This document shows, piece after piece, positions 18,070 to 27,329 of a DNA stretch of 64,000 bases (position 1 is its first letter; each line of letters begins with the position of its first letter). The position numbers and the translations under genes were made by a program. The notes below the pieces were generated by a model. The model did no database searches, was not told the DNA's origin, and worked only from the letters and a program-made list of their open reading frames with translations. Source of the DNA: Halococcus sediminicola (GTDB taxonomy: Archaea; Halobacteriota; Halobacteria; Halobacteriales; Halococcaceae); the NCBI RefSeq assembly GCF_000755245.1, contig NZ_BBMP01000007.1:310001-374000 (forward strand). Direction: 5' to 3'.

Positions 18070-18753
18070 GGCGTCCACGTCCACGCCGGCGACCTCGTCG
18101 TCGAGCCACTCGCGCAGCCACTTCACGCGCTTGAGGCGCTGGTGGATGAGGCTCTCGGCGCGGTCGCTCTCGATGCGGTCGGCGGCGTCGCGGCCGCGTT
18201 CGAGCACCCGGCCGATCATCTCGGCGGCGTCCATGTGCGTGCGCGATTCGTAGCCCATCCGTAAGAGCAGGAGTACCGCGCCGTTCGCGCCGATCTTGTC
18301 GAGCAGGTCGGCCTCGATGAGACAGCGCGTCTCCAGGGGGAGTTCGTCGAGCGGTCCCTGGTAGGAGTGTTCGCTCACGCTCGTACAGACCTCCTCGATG
18401 AACGAGGCGGGAAACTCGCCATGGGAGTCGAGGTACTCGCGGGCGACGCGCGCGCCCGCCTCGGCGTGGAGATCCTGTTCGGCCTCCAGTTTCGAGACGT
18501 CGTGAAAGAGCGCGGCGACGCGCACGACATCGACGTTCGCGCCCTCGCTCTCGGCGATGTCGACGGCGAGTTCGACCACGTTCAGGATGTGGTTGAACCG
18601 ATAGCCCGCCGAGTGCCACGGATACCACCGCATGCGCCCGCCCTCACCCTCGTTTTCGATGCTGGCTTCGAGATAGCCCGAGACGAACCGCTTCATGGCG
18701 TCGAACTCGGCGGCCGAGATCGGCGATTCCCTCACTTCGACGCCCAATCGCAC
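18058..18753 (-). CDS. HD-domain phosphohydrolase
   Basis: About 231 residues. The HD metal site is visible: the first His in FNHILNVVELA, HD in ALFHDVSKLEAEQDLHAEAG, and later Asp in IEADLLDKIG. By family it hydrolyses a phosphate ester or nucleotide; the substrate is unknown. The start is uncertain: GTG 18753 (VRLGVEVRES), GTG 18735 or ATG 18696 (MKRFVSGYLEASIENEG) are in frame. A longer frame reaches 18918 but would overlap the promoter of the divergent GNAT gene. Confidence 0.8.
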   Translation of the reverse strand: MRLGVEVRESPISAAEFDAMKRFVSGYLEASIENEGEGGRMRWYPWHSAGYRFNHILNVVELAVDIAESEGANVDVVRVAALFHDVSKLEAEQDLHAEAGARVAREYLDSHGEFPASFIEEVCTSVSEHSYQGPLDELPLETRCLIEADLLDKIGANGAVLLLLRMGYESRTHMDAAEMIGRVLERGRDAADRIESDRAESLIHQRLKRVKWLREWLDDEVAGVDVDASED

Positions 18754-18866
18754 TCCCCCCCGACGTTTCGTGTTCCGTTCATGTTGTGCGACTAGACGTA
18801 TGTTCGACTCTTTAGCGTTACGACACTGCGGCCAAACTACTAGCGAGGCTTGCCATCGACACCGGG

Positions 18867-18874
18867 GTTTATGA
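18867..18874 (+). promoter_or_regulatory. TATA-like box of the GNAT gene
   Basis: GTTTATGA, centred about 27 bp upstream of ATG 18897, consistent with a leaderless transcript. Confidence 0.5.
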
Positions 18875-18896
18875 TGACGACTGTCGAACGAGGGGT

Positions 18897-19652
18897 ATGG
18901 AACTGCGCGAAGCAACACCCGACGACGGGGCGGCGATTCGGGACATCGCCCGCCGATCGATGGAACAGTCGTACTCGCTCAGCCCGCGAACCATCGACGG
19001 TGCGATAACCCAATGGTACGGTGAGGACGCCTTCGCCGAGAAACTCGACGAGTCGGACACGCTCCTGATCGTCGCCGAAGACGAGGGTGACGTGCGCGGG
19101 TTCACCGAAGGCGACCTCGTCAACGAGGGTGGCAACGGCGACCTGCTCTGGCTGCACGTCGACCCCGACTACCGTGGGCAGGGTATCGCGACGGAGCTGT
19201 TCGAGCACACCCGCGAGGAACTCTTCGAGATGGGGGCCGCCCAGTTGCGCGCGAAGGTGCTCGAGGACAACACCGAGGGCAACGAGTTCTACGCGATCTT
19301 CGACTTCGAGCAGGTCGGCACCGACACCGTCGAGATCGACGACAGCGACTACACCGAGAACATCTATCTCCACGCCGACGACGTCGACGTCCAGCCGACG
19401 CTCGAAACCTCGGACCCCGTGCGCGAACTCGATGACGGATTATACGTCAACGAAGGGCAGGTCGAGCGCGGCTCGAAGGGACCGTTCTTCACCGCCTACA
19501 CCGACCCCGACTTCGACGAGGAGCACAAGTACGGCTACTACTGTGCGAACTGTGAGACCCTCGACAACGCGATGGACACGATGGGGAGGGTAAAGTGCAA
19601 CTCGTGTGGCAACCTCCGGAAGGCGACGCGCTGGGACGCCACCTACGGGTAA
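18897..19652 (+). CDS. GNAT acetyltransferase fused to a zinc-ribbon domain
   Basis: A 251-residue protein in two parts. Residues 1-150 are a GNAT N-acetyltransferase: motif A reads LLWLHVDPDYRGQGIATELFEH with the acetyl-CoA loop RGQGIA. The rest (from about residue 170, PVRELDDGLYVNEG) is a haloarchaeal domain of unknown function (DUF5816-like), with paired cysteines CANC and CNSCG that can bind zinc, ending RKATRWDATYG. The substrate is unknown; the zinc domain may recognise a protein or nucleic acid (inference). Confidence 0.85.
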   Translation: MELREATPDDGAAIRDIARRSMEQSYSLSPRTIDGAITQWYGEDAFAEKLDESDTLLIVAEDEGDVRGFTEGDLVNEGGNGDLLWLHVDPDYRGQGIATELFEHTREELFEMGAAQLRAKVLEDNTEGNEFYAIFDFEQVGTDTVEIDDSDYTENIYLHADDVDVQPTLETSDPVRELDDGLYVNEGQVERGSKGPFFTAYTDPDFDEEHKYGYYCANCETLDNAMDTMGRVKCNSCGNLRKATRWDATYG

Positions 19653-19662
19653 TCCGGAGGGC

Positions 19663-20187
19663 TCAGACGGTATCGGGTCTCGTGTGCACGGTCAAATCCA
19701 CCTGTCGAGCCTCGCCCTCGATGTCGGCGACGATGCGCTCGACGATCTGTTCAGCCTCCCGCTCGATGATCGGTTTGACCTTCTCGACGACCCACGACAG
19801 CGAGACCAATCGGGGAAGGTCGAACTGGCCCGAATCGACCGAATCGGTGTCGAACTCGACGCGAAAGCGGACCCGTGAGGCGTCCTCACGGCCCGCCGGC
19901 GGGTCGATGTCCTCGACGGCCCAGTAGCCGTGAGCAGTGATGTCCTTGATGATCTTCCAGTCGATCCGGTTGGGTGGCTCGACGTCCGTGACCCGCGAGC
20001 GCGCCGTGTAGGTGAGTTTCCACCACGCGAAGTGGAGGTCGTAGGTCGTGCCGGGCGTGCCGTCGCCGTGGCGGTCGACGCTCTCGAGATGCTCGGAGTA
20101 ATCCGCATAGCGCGGGAAGTCGATCAGGAAGTCGTAGACCGCCGCGGGCGGGAGGTAGACCTCGGTGCTGACTTCGATGCTGTCCAC
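19663..20187 (-). CDS. SRPBCC (START/polyketide-cyclase) family protein
   Basis: A 174-residue soluble protein of the helix-grip fold. It begins IEVSTEVYLPPAAVYDFLIDFPRYADYSEHLESV, the standard start of the family, and ends with a long amphipathic C-terminal helix (IIEREAEQIVERIVADIEGEA). Members bind hydrophobic ligands such as lipids or quinones; no ligand can be assigned. GTG 20187 was chosen because it gives the family's N-terminus; the open frame continues upstream through the divergent promoter region without resemblance to the family. Confidence 0.8.
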   Translation of the reverse strand: MDSIEVSTEVYLPPAAVYDFLIDFPRYADYSEHLESVDRHGDGTPGTTYDLHFAWWKLTYTARSRVTDVEPPNRIDWKIIKDITAHGYWAVEDIDPPAGREDASRVRFRVEFDTDSVDSGQFDLPRLVSLSWVVEKVKPIIEREAEQIVERIVADIEGEARQVDLTVHTRPDTV

Positions 20188-20302
20188 GACTGGCAGTCGT
20201 GGGCGGGCGGCGTAAGCGTTGGCATACCGCTCGGATGCGGGCGGGCTTGCCGGGCCAATACCGTGAAATAAATGACCCCCCGCTCGGACGACGCAAACGT
20301 CA

Positions 20303-21628
20303 ATGACGCCACGTGGTCCGCGAACGGTCGGAGCGAAGGAACTGTTGCTCGTCGGGGTGATCGTCGCGCTGGTCGCCGTTTCGGCCGGGGCGGCGAGCGC
20401 ACAGCGTGCCGGCAACGTCTCGACGGTCGATTCGTGTACGACCATCGATACGCCGGGGCGGTACGCGCTGACCGAGAACGTCGCGGGCGACATCGAGAAC
20501 CCCGACGCGGCCTGTATCGAGATCACCGCGGGTAACGTCACTCTCGACGGGCAGGGGCACGCGGTCGCGGGGACCGGCGCGGGCCACGGCGTCGAAGTCG
20601 ACGGGAGCGGGGGACCGGTATCGAACGTCACGGTGGAGAACCTCCGGGCGCACAACTGGTCGATAGCCGTCTTCGCGCTCGGGACGGACGAGAGCACGAT
20701 TCGCCGGACGATCACCGCAAACAGCACCGAAGGACTCGCCCTCGGCGCGTCGAGCAACGCCACGCTCGTGAACAACACCGCCACCGACAACGCCATCGCG
20801 GTCGCGCTCGGCGGGCAGAGTCAGAACAATACCCTTCGGAGGATGACGGCCATCGAGAACAAGTGGGGTATCCACTTCGAGCGCGAGAGCGCCAACAACA
20901 CGGTCGTCGATAGCGTCGCGCGGAACAACAGCCGCTGGGACTACTACTCCGAGCGCAACGACGCCGGAAACACCGTCGAGAACCTCGCGCTCTCGACGGC
21001 GAGGCTGTCGTTCACCGAGCAAAACGTCGCGCTGCGGTCGGTGACCTCGCCACCACCCCTCCCGCGTGGCGCGGGCAATCTCGACAGCTACATCGAGGCG
21101 ACCGACACCCACGGGGGCCAGTCCGCGCTCTCGCTGACGATGCAGTACGGGAGCGCACGGAACGCGGTCGGACTCTGGCGACACGACGGCCAACACTGGT
21201 CGCCCGTCGGGCGCACCCGAACCGATAGCTCGACGAACAGCGTTTCGGCGAACCTCACCCGGTTCGGCACCATCGGAGCTCTCGCCGACGCCGGAGGCGG
21301 CGCCGGCGGGCCGGTGACGGTCTCGGTCGACGAGGGACCGGCCGTCGAGCGCAACCTGACGACGCCGACGGCAACGCCGACCGCAACCCCGACGCCCGCA
21401 CCGACGGCGACGGCCGTGACCGACTCGTCGGAGGCAGCGCCGACGGCGGACGCCAACGCGACGACCGACGTCGCGCGCGGGGCGAACGAGGCAAGTGAAG
21501 CGACGCCGCTGCTCGGCATCGGGATCCTCAGAACGCTCCTCGTGGTCCTCGGTGTGATCGGGTTGGCCGTCCTCGGCATCGTGGCGCTGCGTGAGCGTGC
21601 GGACCGAGGGCCGGGATTTAACCGATGA
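20303..21628 (+). CDS. Cell-surface beta-helix protein with Thr/Pro-rich stalk and membrane anchor
   Basis: A 441-residue surface protein. A Sec-type signal peptide ends near ASAQ (residues about 15-35). Residues about 40-230 are NosD/PbH1-like parallel beta-helix repeats (NVTLDGQGHAVAGTGAGHGV, then short repeats with N-T-V/N-A-T), rich in N-x-S/T sites that could be glycosylated. A Thr/Pro-rich linker (TATPTATPTPAPTATAV) leads to a C-terminal span (LLVVLGVIGLAVLGIVAL) and a basic tail. Function is unknown; sugar binding is only a family guess. TATA-like GAAATAAATG at about 20261-20270. Confidence 0.8.
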   Translation: MTPRGPRTVGAKELLLVGVIVALVAVSAGAASAQRAGNVSTVDSCTTIDTPGRYALTENVAGDIENPDAACIEITAGNVTLDGQGHAVAGTGAGHGVEVDGSGGPVSNVTVENLRAHNWSIAVFALGTDESTIRRTITANSTEGLALGASSNATLVNNTATDNAIAVALGGQSQNNTLRRMTAIENKWGIHFERESANNTVVDSVARNNSRWDYYSERNDAGNTVENLALSTARLSFTEQNVALRSVTSPPPLPRGAGNLDSYIEATDTHGGQSALSLTMQYGSARNAVGLWRHDGQHWSPVGRTRTDSSTNSVSANLTRFGTIGALADAGGGAGGPVTVSVDEGPAVERNLTTPTATPTATPTPAPTATAVTDSSEAAPTADANATTDVARGANEASEATPLLGIGILRTLLVVLGVIGLAVLGIVALRERADRGPGFNR

Positions 21629-21647
21629 GCCGGCCAACGAGGGCATA

Positions 21648-22802
21648 ATGCTCGACGGGGTGAACGTCGCACTCGGCGTCACGGGGTCGATTGCGGCGGT
21701 GAAAACCATCGAACTCGCCCACGAACTCCGGCGGCGCGGGGCCAGCGTTCGCGGCGTGATGACCGCGAGCGCACAGGGTATCGTCCACCCGTGGGCACTC
21801 GAATTCGCCACCGAGAACTCGGTCGTGACCGAACTCACAGGGAAAGTCGAACACGTCGCGCTCTGCGGGCGTGAGGGTTGGGCCGACGTGCTGCTCGTCG
21901 CGCCCGCGACCGCGAACACCGTCGGGAAGATTGCCAGTGCCATCGACGACACACCCGTGACGACGACCGCGACGACCGCCCTCGGGGCCGATATTCCGAT
22001 GGTCGTCGCGCCGGCGATGCACGAACCGATGTACGACCATCCCGGCGTGCTCGATGCCATCGAGCGCGTCGAATCGTGGGGCGTCGAGTTCGTGCCACCC
22101 CGCATCGAGGAGGGGAAGGCCAAACTCGCCAGCCTCGATGCCATTGCGCTCGCCACCGCACGGGCCACAAGTGAAAACGACCTCGCCGACGAGCGAATCG
22201 TCGTGACGAGCGGGGCCACCAGCGAGGCCATCGACCCGGTGCGCGTGCTCACCAACCGCTCATCGGGAAAGACTGGGCGGGCGGTCGCGCGGGCGTGCTA
22301 CGCGCGCGGTGCGGACGTGACGCTCGTCCACGACGCTGGTGACGTGCCCTACGCCGACGTCGAGTGCGTCGAGAGCGCCGCCGAGATGCTCGCCGCCGTC
22401 GAAAGGGTGGTCGAGACGGCCGATGCACTCGTCTCGGCGGCGGCCATCGGCGATTACACCGTCGAGGGGAGCGACGAGAAGATCCGCTCGGGACAGGACC
22501 TCTCGCTCGACCTCGAACCCACGGTCAAGATCCTCGACGCGGTGCGCGAGAGCCACCCCGACCTCCCGATCGTCGGGTTCAAGACCGAGACGAGCGGCGA
22601 GGACGAGGCGATGGTCGCGGCCGCCCGCGAGACGCTTTCGCGTGCGGGGTTGGCCTTTGTGGTGGCCAACGACGCGAGCGTGATGGGCGAAAGCGAGACG
22701 CGCGTGCTCGTGGTTCGGGAAGGCGATGTCGAGAGCTACGCAGGCGACAAGGCGGGCCTCGGCGCGCGCGTCGCCGAAGAGTTGGCGCTCGAACTGGCGT
22801 AG
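21648..22802 (+). CDS. coaBC: Bifunctional phosphopantothenoylcysteine decarboxylase / phosphopantothenate--cysteine ligase
   Basis: Catalyses two steps of coenzyme A synthesis. The 384-residue protein has the N-terminal FMN-dependent decarboxylase (GVTGSIAAVKTIELAHELRRRG; catalytic His in HPWALEFAT; the PAMHEPMY loop, where archaea carry His in place of the bacterial Asn) and the C-terminal CTP-dependent synthetase (TSGATSEAIDPVRVLTNRSSGK). ATG 21648 was chosen over an in-frame GTG/ATG overlapping the previous gene; TATA-like ATTTAACC lies about 28 bp upstream. The 3' end overlaps the convergent Agl23 gene by 67 bp. Confidence 0.92.
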   Translation: MLDGVNVALGVTGSIAAVKTIELAHELRRRGASVRGVMTASAQGIVHPWALEFATENSVVTELTGKVEHVALCGREGWADVLLVAPATANTVGKIASAIDDTPVTTTATTALGADIPMVVAPAMHEPMYDHPGVLDAIERVESWGVEFVPPRIEEGKAKLASLDAIALATARATSENDLADERIVVTSGATSEAIDPVRVLTNRSSGKTGRAVARACYARGADVTLVHDAGDVPYADVECVESAAEMLAAVERVVETADALVSAAAIGDYTVEGSDEKIRSGQDLSLDLEPTVKILDAVRESHPDLPIVGFKTETSGEDEAMVAAARETLSRAGLAFVVANDASVMGESETRVLVVREGDVESYAGDKAGLGARVAEELALELA

Positions 22803-24553
22803 CCTTCGTCGACGTACACCACCACACTGCTGATGGTACAGCCGCTATCGAAGAGAAATCGTTGGACCTCGTGGCGCTCGTACCCGTCCATGTACCGGTC
22901 GATGTCCGAGGCGTTGTCGTACTCCTCCGAGCAGGCATCCGACGGGCCGAAGGCGATGACGACCGGCGGGCGTTCGCCGTTTTGGACTGTGCGCCGCACG
23001 GCTGCCGGTTCGACGGTGCTGTTCGTGTCGGCCCCGTCGGCTTCGAGATACCACGCAAAGGGCAGGCGCTCGAACCAGCCCTCGCCGGCGGTTGGGGTCA
23101 GGTGGGAGTCGGGACTCGATGCATGGAGTTCGTCGCCATCGAAATCGGGGTCGTCGCCGTAGTACAGCACGTCCGTGCCGTCGTTGGCGCGCACGATTCG
23201 ACGGATTTCGCCGAGCAGCGGCTTCATCTCGCTTGACGACTGGGCGTACTGGACGAGTTCGTTGTCCGCGCTCTGTGGGTTCTCGAAGGAGGTGTCGTAG
23301 GCGCTCACGCCGACCTGTCCGGCGGCGAGGACCAGAACGAGCACCGCGGCGACGCCGACGAGCACATTGCGATCGAAGGTTTGGCCGCTTTCGGTCCGAT
23401 AGCTCCGGAGATGCGCCAGTCCGACGCGAGCGATCAGCGCTAACCCTACTGCCGCCGGCACCGCGAGCGGGACGATGATGTGGATGACCTCCCACGGGAA
23501 CGGGTTGTCGACGATGATCGGGTAGCCGAGCGCGCTCGCCGCCCCCCAGAAGAAGGTGAACGCCACGACGTCGCGCGGCTGTTTGCCGGTGTAGCGGTCG
23601 GCGAGGAAGCCCACGACCGCGAGGCCGAGCAGGACGGGTGCACCCGCACCGAGCACCGACCAGAGCGCCTCGGCGGTGTCGAGATAGGCGTCGCCACTCC
23701 CGCTGCCCCACTGGGCGACGAACTCGTGCCACGAGCCGACCACCGCCTCCTCGACCAACGCCGGGAGCTTGGTCGGGTCGGCGAGCGTCGCGCCCAGCGT
23801 CGGTTCCGGCTCGGCGGCCCGACCGCGCGGCGCGTAGAAGAACACGAAGATCGTGAAGAACTCGACGACCGCGAGCACGACGTGGAACCACCAGCGCCGC
23901 AACCCCGTGCGAGCGCGCCCGACGGCGTTTCGGAGGGGCTGTGCCGGGCTGTGAGTCCCCATCAGCAGCCGACGGTCGGCTAGCAGGACGAGCGCCCCGA
24001 GCCAGATGACGGGATAGACGAGCGCGTTCTCCTTGGTGGTGAACGCGAGCACGAAGAAGGCGACGCCGAGATAGAGGTGCAGGGGTCGCCCGCGGTCGTA
24101 GGCACGAACGAGAAAGCCGAACGCGACGAGCATGAACCCCGCGAGCAGCAGGTCGTTCCGGTAAAAGCGCGAATAGTAGAGCAGGACGGGGTTGGCAGCG
24201 AGAACGAGCGCGAGCGCGACGGTCTCCGAGTCTCGCAGTCGGTCGGCAAAGAGCAACGCCGCGAGCGGGAGCAATCCCCCGACGACGGCGACGACGAGGC
24301 GCATCGAGAAGTCAGAGGCCCCGAGCAGCGCGAACACGTGACTGTCCACGATGGTGAGGAAGGGACCGTGGACGATCGGGCGATACCAGTAGACACCCGA
24401 CTCCATGTAGCGATAGGCCCAGTAGGCGACGCGCGCCTCGTCCTGATGAGCGACGCGCGCGCCGAGGGCGACCAATCGCACGCCGAGGGCGAGCACGGCG
24501 ATGGCGACCACGGCGACTCGGAGACGAGTACGGCGATTCGTCCAGTCCATCAC
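22736..24553 (-). CDS. Agl23-type membrane glycosyltransferase (TIGR03663-like)
   Basis: A 605-residue membrane protein of the GT39-like superfamily. The N-terminus has the first span followed by HQDEARVAYWAYRYMESGVYWYRPIVHGPF, where the acidic pair after the first span is the expected catalytic site of lipid-phosphate-sugar glycosyltransferases; about ten spans follow and an outer soluble C-terminal part. Haloarchaeal homologues are called flippase activity-associated protein Agl23. It starts at GTG 24553 (4-nt overlap with mnhG) or ATG 24550 (1-nt overlap), so it is co-transcribed with the Mrp operon. Confidence 0.8.
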   Translation of the reverse strand: MMDWTNRRTRLRVAVVAIAVLALGVRLVALGARVAHQDEARVAYWAYRYMESGVYWYRPIVHGPFLTIVDSHVFALLGASDFSMRLVVAVVGGLLPLAALLFADRLRDSETVALALVLAANPVLLYYSRFYRNDLLLAGFMLVAFGFLVRAYDRGRPLHLYLGVAFFVLAFTTKENALVYPVIWLGALVLLADRRLLMGTHSPAQPLRNAVGRARTGLRRWWFHVVLAVVEFFTIFVFFYAPRGRAAEPEPTLGATLADPTKLPALVEEAVVGSWHEFVAQWGSGSGDAYLDTAEALWSVLGAGAPVLLGLAVVGFLADRYTGKQPRDVVAFTFFWGAASALGYPIIVDNPFPWEVIHIIVPLAVPAAVGLALIARVGLAHLRSYRTESGQTFDRNVLVGVAAVLVLVLAAGQVGVSAYDTSFENPQSADNELVQYAQSSSEMKPLLGEIRRIVRANDGTDVLYYGDDPDFDGDELHASSPDSHLTPTAGEGWFERLPFAWYLEADGADTNSTVEPAAVRRTVQNGERPPVVIAFGPSDACSEEYDNASDIDRYMDGYERHEVQRFLFDSGCTISSVVVYVDEGYASSSANSSATRAPRPALSPA

Positions 24554-24915
24554 TCGTCGCTCTCGTCGGGTGATTCGGGGCGCGACTCGCCCGTGTCCGG
24601 CCAGACGGCGTCGCCGGCGAACTCGATGCCCATGCGTTCTGCGGCCTGCGAGATGACGTGTGCGCCCGTTGGCGCAGTAATAAAGAGGAAGACGATGCCC
24701 ACGAGCGACGTGAGCGCCGCCCCGCCGGGTGCGGGGGCGAAGTATATCGCGCCGGCGAGAAACAGCGAGGCCGCCCCGAGGGTGGTTGCCTTGCTCGTCG
24801 CGTGCATCCGGTTGTACACGTCGGGTAAACGGATGAGTCCGATCGTGCCGACCAGCAGGAAGAACGTCCCGATGGCGATGAACAGCGCGACGAGCGCGGC
24901 GTGGATCGTGTTCAT
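24550..24915 (-). CDS. mnhG: Mrp-type cation/H+ antiporter subunit G
   Basis: A 121-residue subunit with three spans (ALVALFIAIGTFFLLVGTIGLIRLPDVYNRMHATSKATTLG is diagnostic: the RLPDVYNRMHA motif). A hydrophilic acidic tail follows. Part of the membrane complex that exports Na+ in exchange for H+. Its ATG overlaps the mnhF stop by 4 nt. Confidence 0.92.
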   Translation of the reverse strand: MNTIHAALVALFIAIGTFFLLVGTIGLIRLPDVYNRMHATSKATTLGAASLFLAGAIYFAPAPGGAALTSLVGIVFLFITAPTGAHVISQAAERMGIEFAGDAVWPDTGESRPESPDESDE

Positions 24916-25208
24916 TCGATGATGTCCCCCTCGGAGACGTAGCGTGCGACGGCGATCGTGCTGATGAAGCCGATGATGGCGAGCACGAGGCTCACGTCGA
25001 TGAAGAAGCCGTCGTCGGTCTGGAGGGCGAACAGGACCGCGATGGCGACGACGTTCGTCGAGATGGTGTCGAGCGCCACCACCCGGTCGGGCGTCGTCGG
25101 GCCGTAGATGACGCGATAGCCGGCGAGCAGGGTGACGCCGCTGGCGACGATCAACCCGACGCGGATGGCGAGCAGGAGGAACTCGGGGAGTTCAGTCGCC
25201 ACCGACAT
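24912..25208 (-). CDS. mnhF: Mrp-type cation/H+ antiporter subunit F
   Basis: A 98-residue subunit with three spans; GPTTPDRVVALDTISTNVVA is the conserved motif of the family, with Asp in the second span. ATG 25208 was chosen; the GTG just before it (25211) is in frame. The start lies 17-20 bp inside the end of mnhE. Confidence 0.9.
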   Translation of the reverse strand: MSVATELPEFLLLAIRVGLIVASGVTLLAGYRVIYGPTTPDRVVALDTISTNVVAIAVLFALQTDDGFFIDVSLVLAIIGFISTIAVARYVSEGDIIE

Positions 25209-25749
25209 CACCCCGCGGCGTCGGCGGTTGGTCGTCGGGACTCGCCTCCTCGTCGAAGATGACGAGCGCGTAGTCCTCCCACGTGCGGATCGGTTCGACG
25301 AGCGATTCCCGATCCCGACCGGTGATGCCGTGGACGTAGAGCGTGTTCGTCTCTTCGTTGTAATCCATCGTCAGCGTGCCTGGCGTGAGCGTGATGGAGT
25401 TGGCAATGGTGGTGATGGCAGCATCCGTCTCGACGCGCAGCGGTATCGCCACCACGTCGGGGTCGATGGGCAGCGACGGCGAGAGCACGCGATAGACCAC
25501 GTCGAGGTTCGCCACGAGGAGTTCCCTGACGAAGACGAGCAGGTAGGCCACCGTCGAGGGAACCACTCGTAGGGTGCCCGCGAACGCGAACTCGCTGGCG
25601 TAGAAGCGCCGGAAGACGTAGGCGAGCGGCACGCCGACGGCGAGTCCGATGAGGAACTCCTCGGCGAGGCGCTCGGGCGTGAGTACGACGCCGCGGACGA
25701 ACAGCCATAACACCGCGAGCACTACCCCGACGACCGGCCAGCGTCTCAT
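25192..25749 (-). CDS. mnhE: Mrp-type cation/H+ antiporter subunit E
   Basis: A 185-residue subunit: hydrophobic N-terminal spans (VGVVLAVLWLFVRGVVLTPERLAEEFLIGLAVG) and a soluble C-terminal domain with TLTPGTLTMDYNEETNTLYVHGI, the hallmark of MnhE. ATG 25749 overlaps the mnhD stop by 4 nt; the longer open frame upstream lies antisense-free within mnhD and is not used. Confidence 0.92.
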   Translation of the reverse strand: MRRWPVVGVVLAVLWLFVRGVVLTPERLAEEFLIGLAVGVPLAYVFRRFYASEFAFAGTLRVVPSTVAYLLVFVRELLVANLDVVYRVLSPSLPIDPDVVAIPLRVETDAAITTIANSITLTPGTLTMDYNEETNTLYVHGITGRDRESLVEPIRTWEDYALVIFDEEASPDDQPPTPRGDVGGD

Positions 25750-27329
25750 CGACTTGCCCCCAGAACCGCATCGACGTAGGCCTGTCTGTCGAGCGTGACC
25801 TCGGCGGCGGCCTCGGCCGCGCGCAATACGGGGTCGAAGCCGATTCCGACGACGACCAAGAGAGCCGCGAGCGCGACGACGACCGCCACGAGCGTCGGCG
25901 AATAGGTCGCCGTCCGCACGCCCTCGGATTCGGAGCCCCAGAAGCCGCGGTTCCACGCCCGCGAGAAGTACGCGATGGTCAGGATCGCGCCCACAAGCGA
26001 GAGACCGACCGCGAGCGCGCCGCCCCGGCCTCCCATCGCGCCGGCGTGAGCCGTCGTCCGGAAGACGAGTAGCTTGCCGAAAAAGCCCGACAGTGGCGGG
26101 ATGCCGATGAGCGAGAGCGCGCCGAGGAAGAAGGCAATCGAGAGTAGCGGCGTGCGCGCCGCGAGACCGCCGATGCGCTCGAAGCGAATCGAGCCGACGG
26201 CCTCTTTGATAGTTCCGCTTGCGAGAAACAGCATCGACTTCGTGAGACCGTGATTCAGCGCGTAGACGAGCGCGGCCGCGACCGCGAGCGCGCGCACCCC
26301 CGGCACCGTGGCCGCGACCGCCAAGGGAAGCACGACGAACCCGATCTGCCCGATGGAGGAGTAGGCGAGCACGCCGTCGAGGCCGTTGCGGCTCACCGCA
26401 CCCACACCCCCGAGCAGGATGCTGCCGGCGGCCATGACGAACATGACGGGACCGAAAAACGAGAGGAAGTCGTCGCCGACGAAGCCCGGCAGTCCGAGTC
26501 CGGCGGGCAGGGTCGCGGCGGCGAAGACGGTGAAGTAGAGCCGGATGATGGCGTAGATGCCCACTTTCTTGACGACGCCGGCGAGCATCGCCGTGACGGG
26601 CGCGGGCGCGGCGCGGTAGGCGGCCGGCACCCAGAACTGGAACGGGACGATCCCCGCCTTGAGCGCGAACACACAGAACAACAGGACCGTGAGTCCGAGC
26701 ACCGGCACCGGGTCGACGCCGTACTGGGCGGGATTGGCGAGTCGGCGAGCCATGTCAGCCATGTTCAGGGTACCGACCGTGGCGTAGAGCCCGCCGATGG
26801 CGAGCAGCATGAGTGCACTCCCCAAGAGATTGAGTACGGTGTAAGTCAGCGCCGCGCGGGTGTGCTCGGCCCCCGAATAGAACGCGACGAGCACGTAGCT
26901 CGACAGGAGCATCACCTCGAACCAGACGAAGAGGTTGAAGATATCGCCCGTGAGGAACGATCCGGTGATGCCGACGACCATCAGGTGATAGAGCGTGTGA
27001 TAGGAGACCTGCTGGGCGTACTCGCTCATGAAGCGCGTCGAGAACGCGACTGCCGCGAGCGAGACCACACTCGTGAGGCCGAGCATGAACAGCGAGAGCG
27101 CGTCGGCGACGAGCGTGATGCCGAAGGGGGCCGGCCACGCCGAGAGCTGGTAGACGAGGATCGACTCCGCGACCACCCTATCGGCGAGCAGCGCCACCGC
27201 GCCGATATAGGCGAGCGCACCCACGAGACTCACCGCCTGCTGTGCGCGCGGGAAGCGCCGGAGTGGGAGGGTGGCGATGGCGGTGAACAGAGCGACCAGC
27301 AGCGGCGCGATGACCACTTGAGAGGACAT
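25746..27329 (-). CDS. mnhD: Mrp-type cation/H+ antiporter subunit D
   Basis: A 527-residue proton-channel subunit homologous to complex I NuoM/N. About 14 spans; the key Glu lies in the NLFVWFEVMLLSSYVL segment, and the Lys/His-bearing central helices include AGIVPFQFWVPAAYRAAPAPVTAMLAGVVKKVG. Only one D-type subunit is present in this operon, unlike some haloarchaeal Mrp clusters with several. It starts next to the mnhC stop. Confidence 0.92.
   Translation of the reverse strand: MSSQVVIAPLLVALFTAIATLPLRRFPRAQQAVSLVGALAYIGAVALLADRVVAESILVYQLSAWPAPFGITLVADALSLFMLGLTSVVSLAAVAFSTRFMSEYAQQVSYHTLYHLMVVGITGSFLTGDIFNLFVWFEVMLLSSYVLVAFYSGAEHTRAALTYTVLNLLGSALMLLAIGGLYATVGTLNMADMARRLANPAQYGVDPVPVLGLTVLLFCVFALKAGIVPFQFWVPAAYRAAPAPVTAMLAGVVKKVGIYAIIRLYFTVFAAATLPAGLGLPGFVGDDFLSFFGPVMFVMAAGSILLGGVGAVSRNGLDGVLAYSSIGQIGFVVLPLAVAATVPGVRALAVAAALVYALNHGLTKSMLFLASGTIKEAVGSIRFERIGGLAARTPLLSIAFFLGALSLIGIPPLSGFFGKLLVFRTTAHAGAMGGRGGALAVGLSLVGAILTIAYFSRAWNRGFWGSESEGVRTATYSPTLVAVVVALAALLVVVGIGFDPVLRAAEAAAEVTLDRQAYVDAVLGASR

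Noticed and set aside
23480-23983. 167-residue plus-strand frame inside the Agl23-type gene
   Set aside because: Antisense shadow of membrane-protein codons; a rich D/E/R mix without a start signal.
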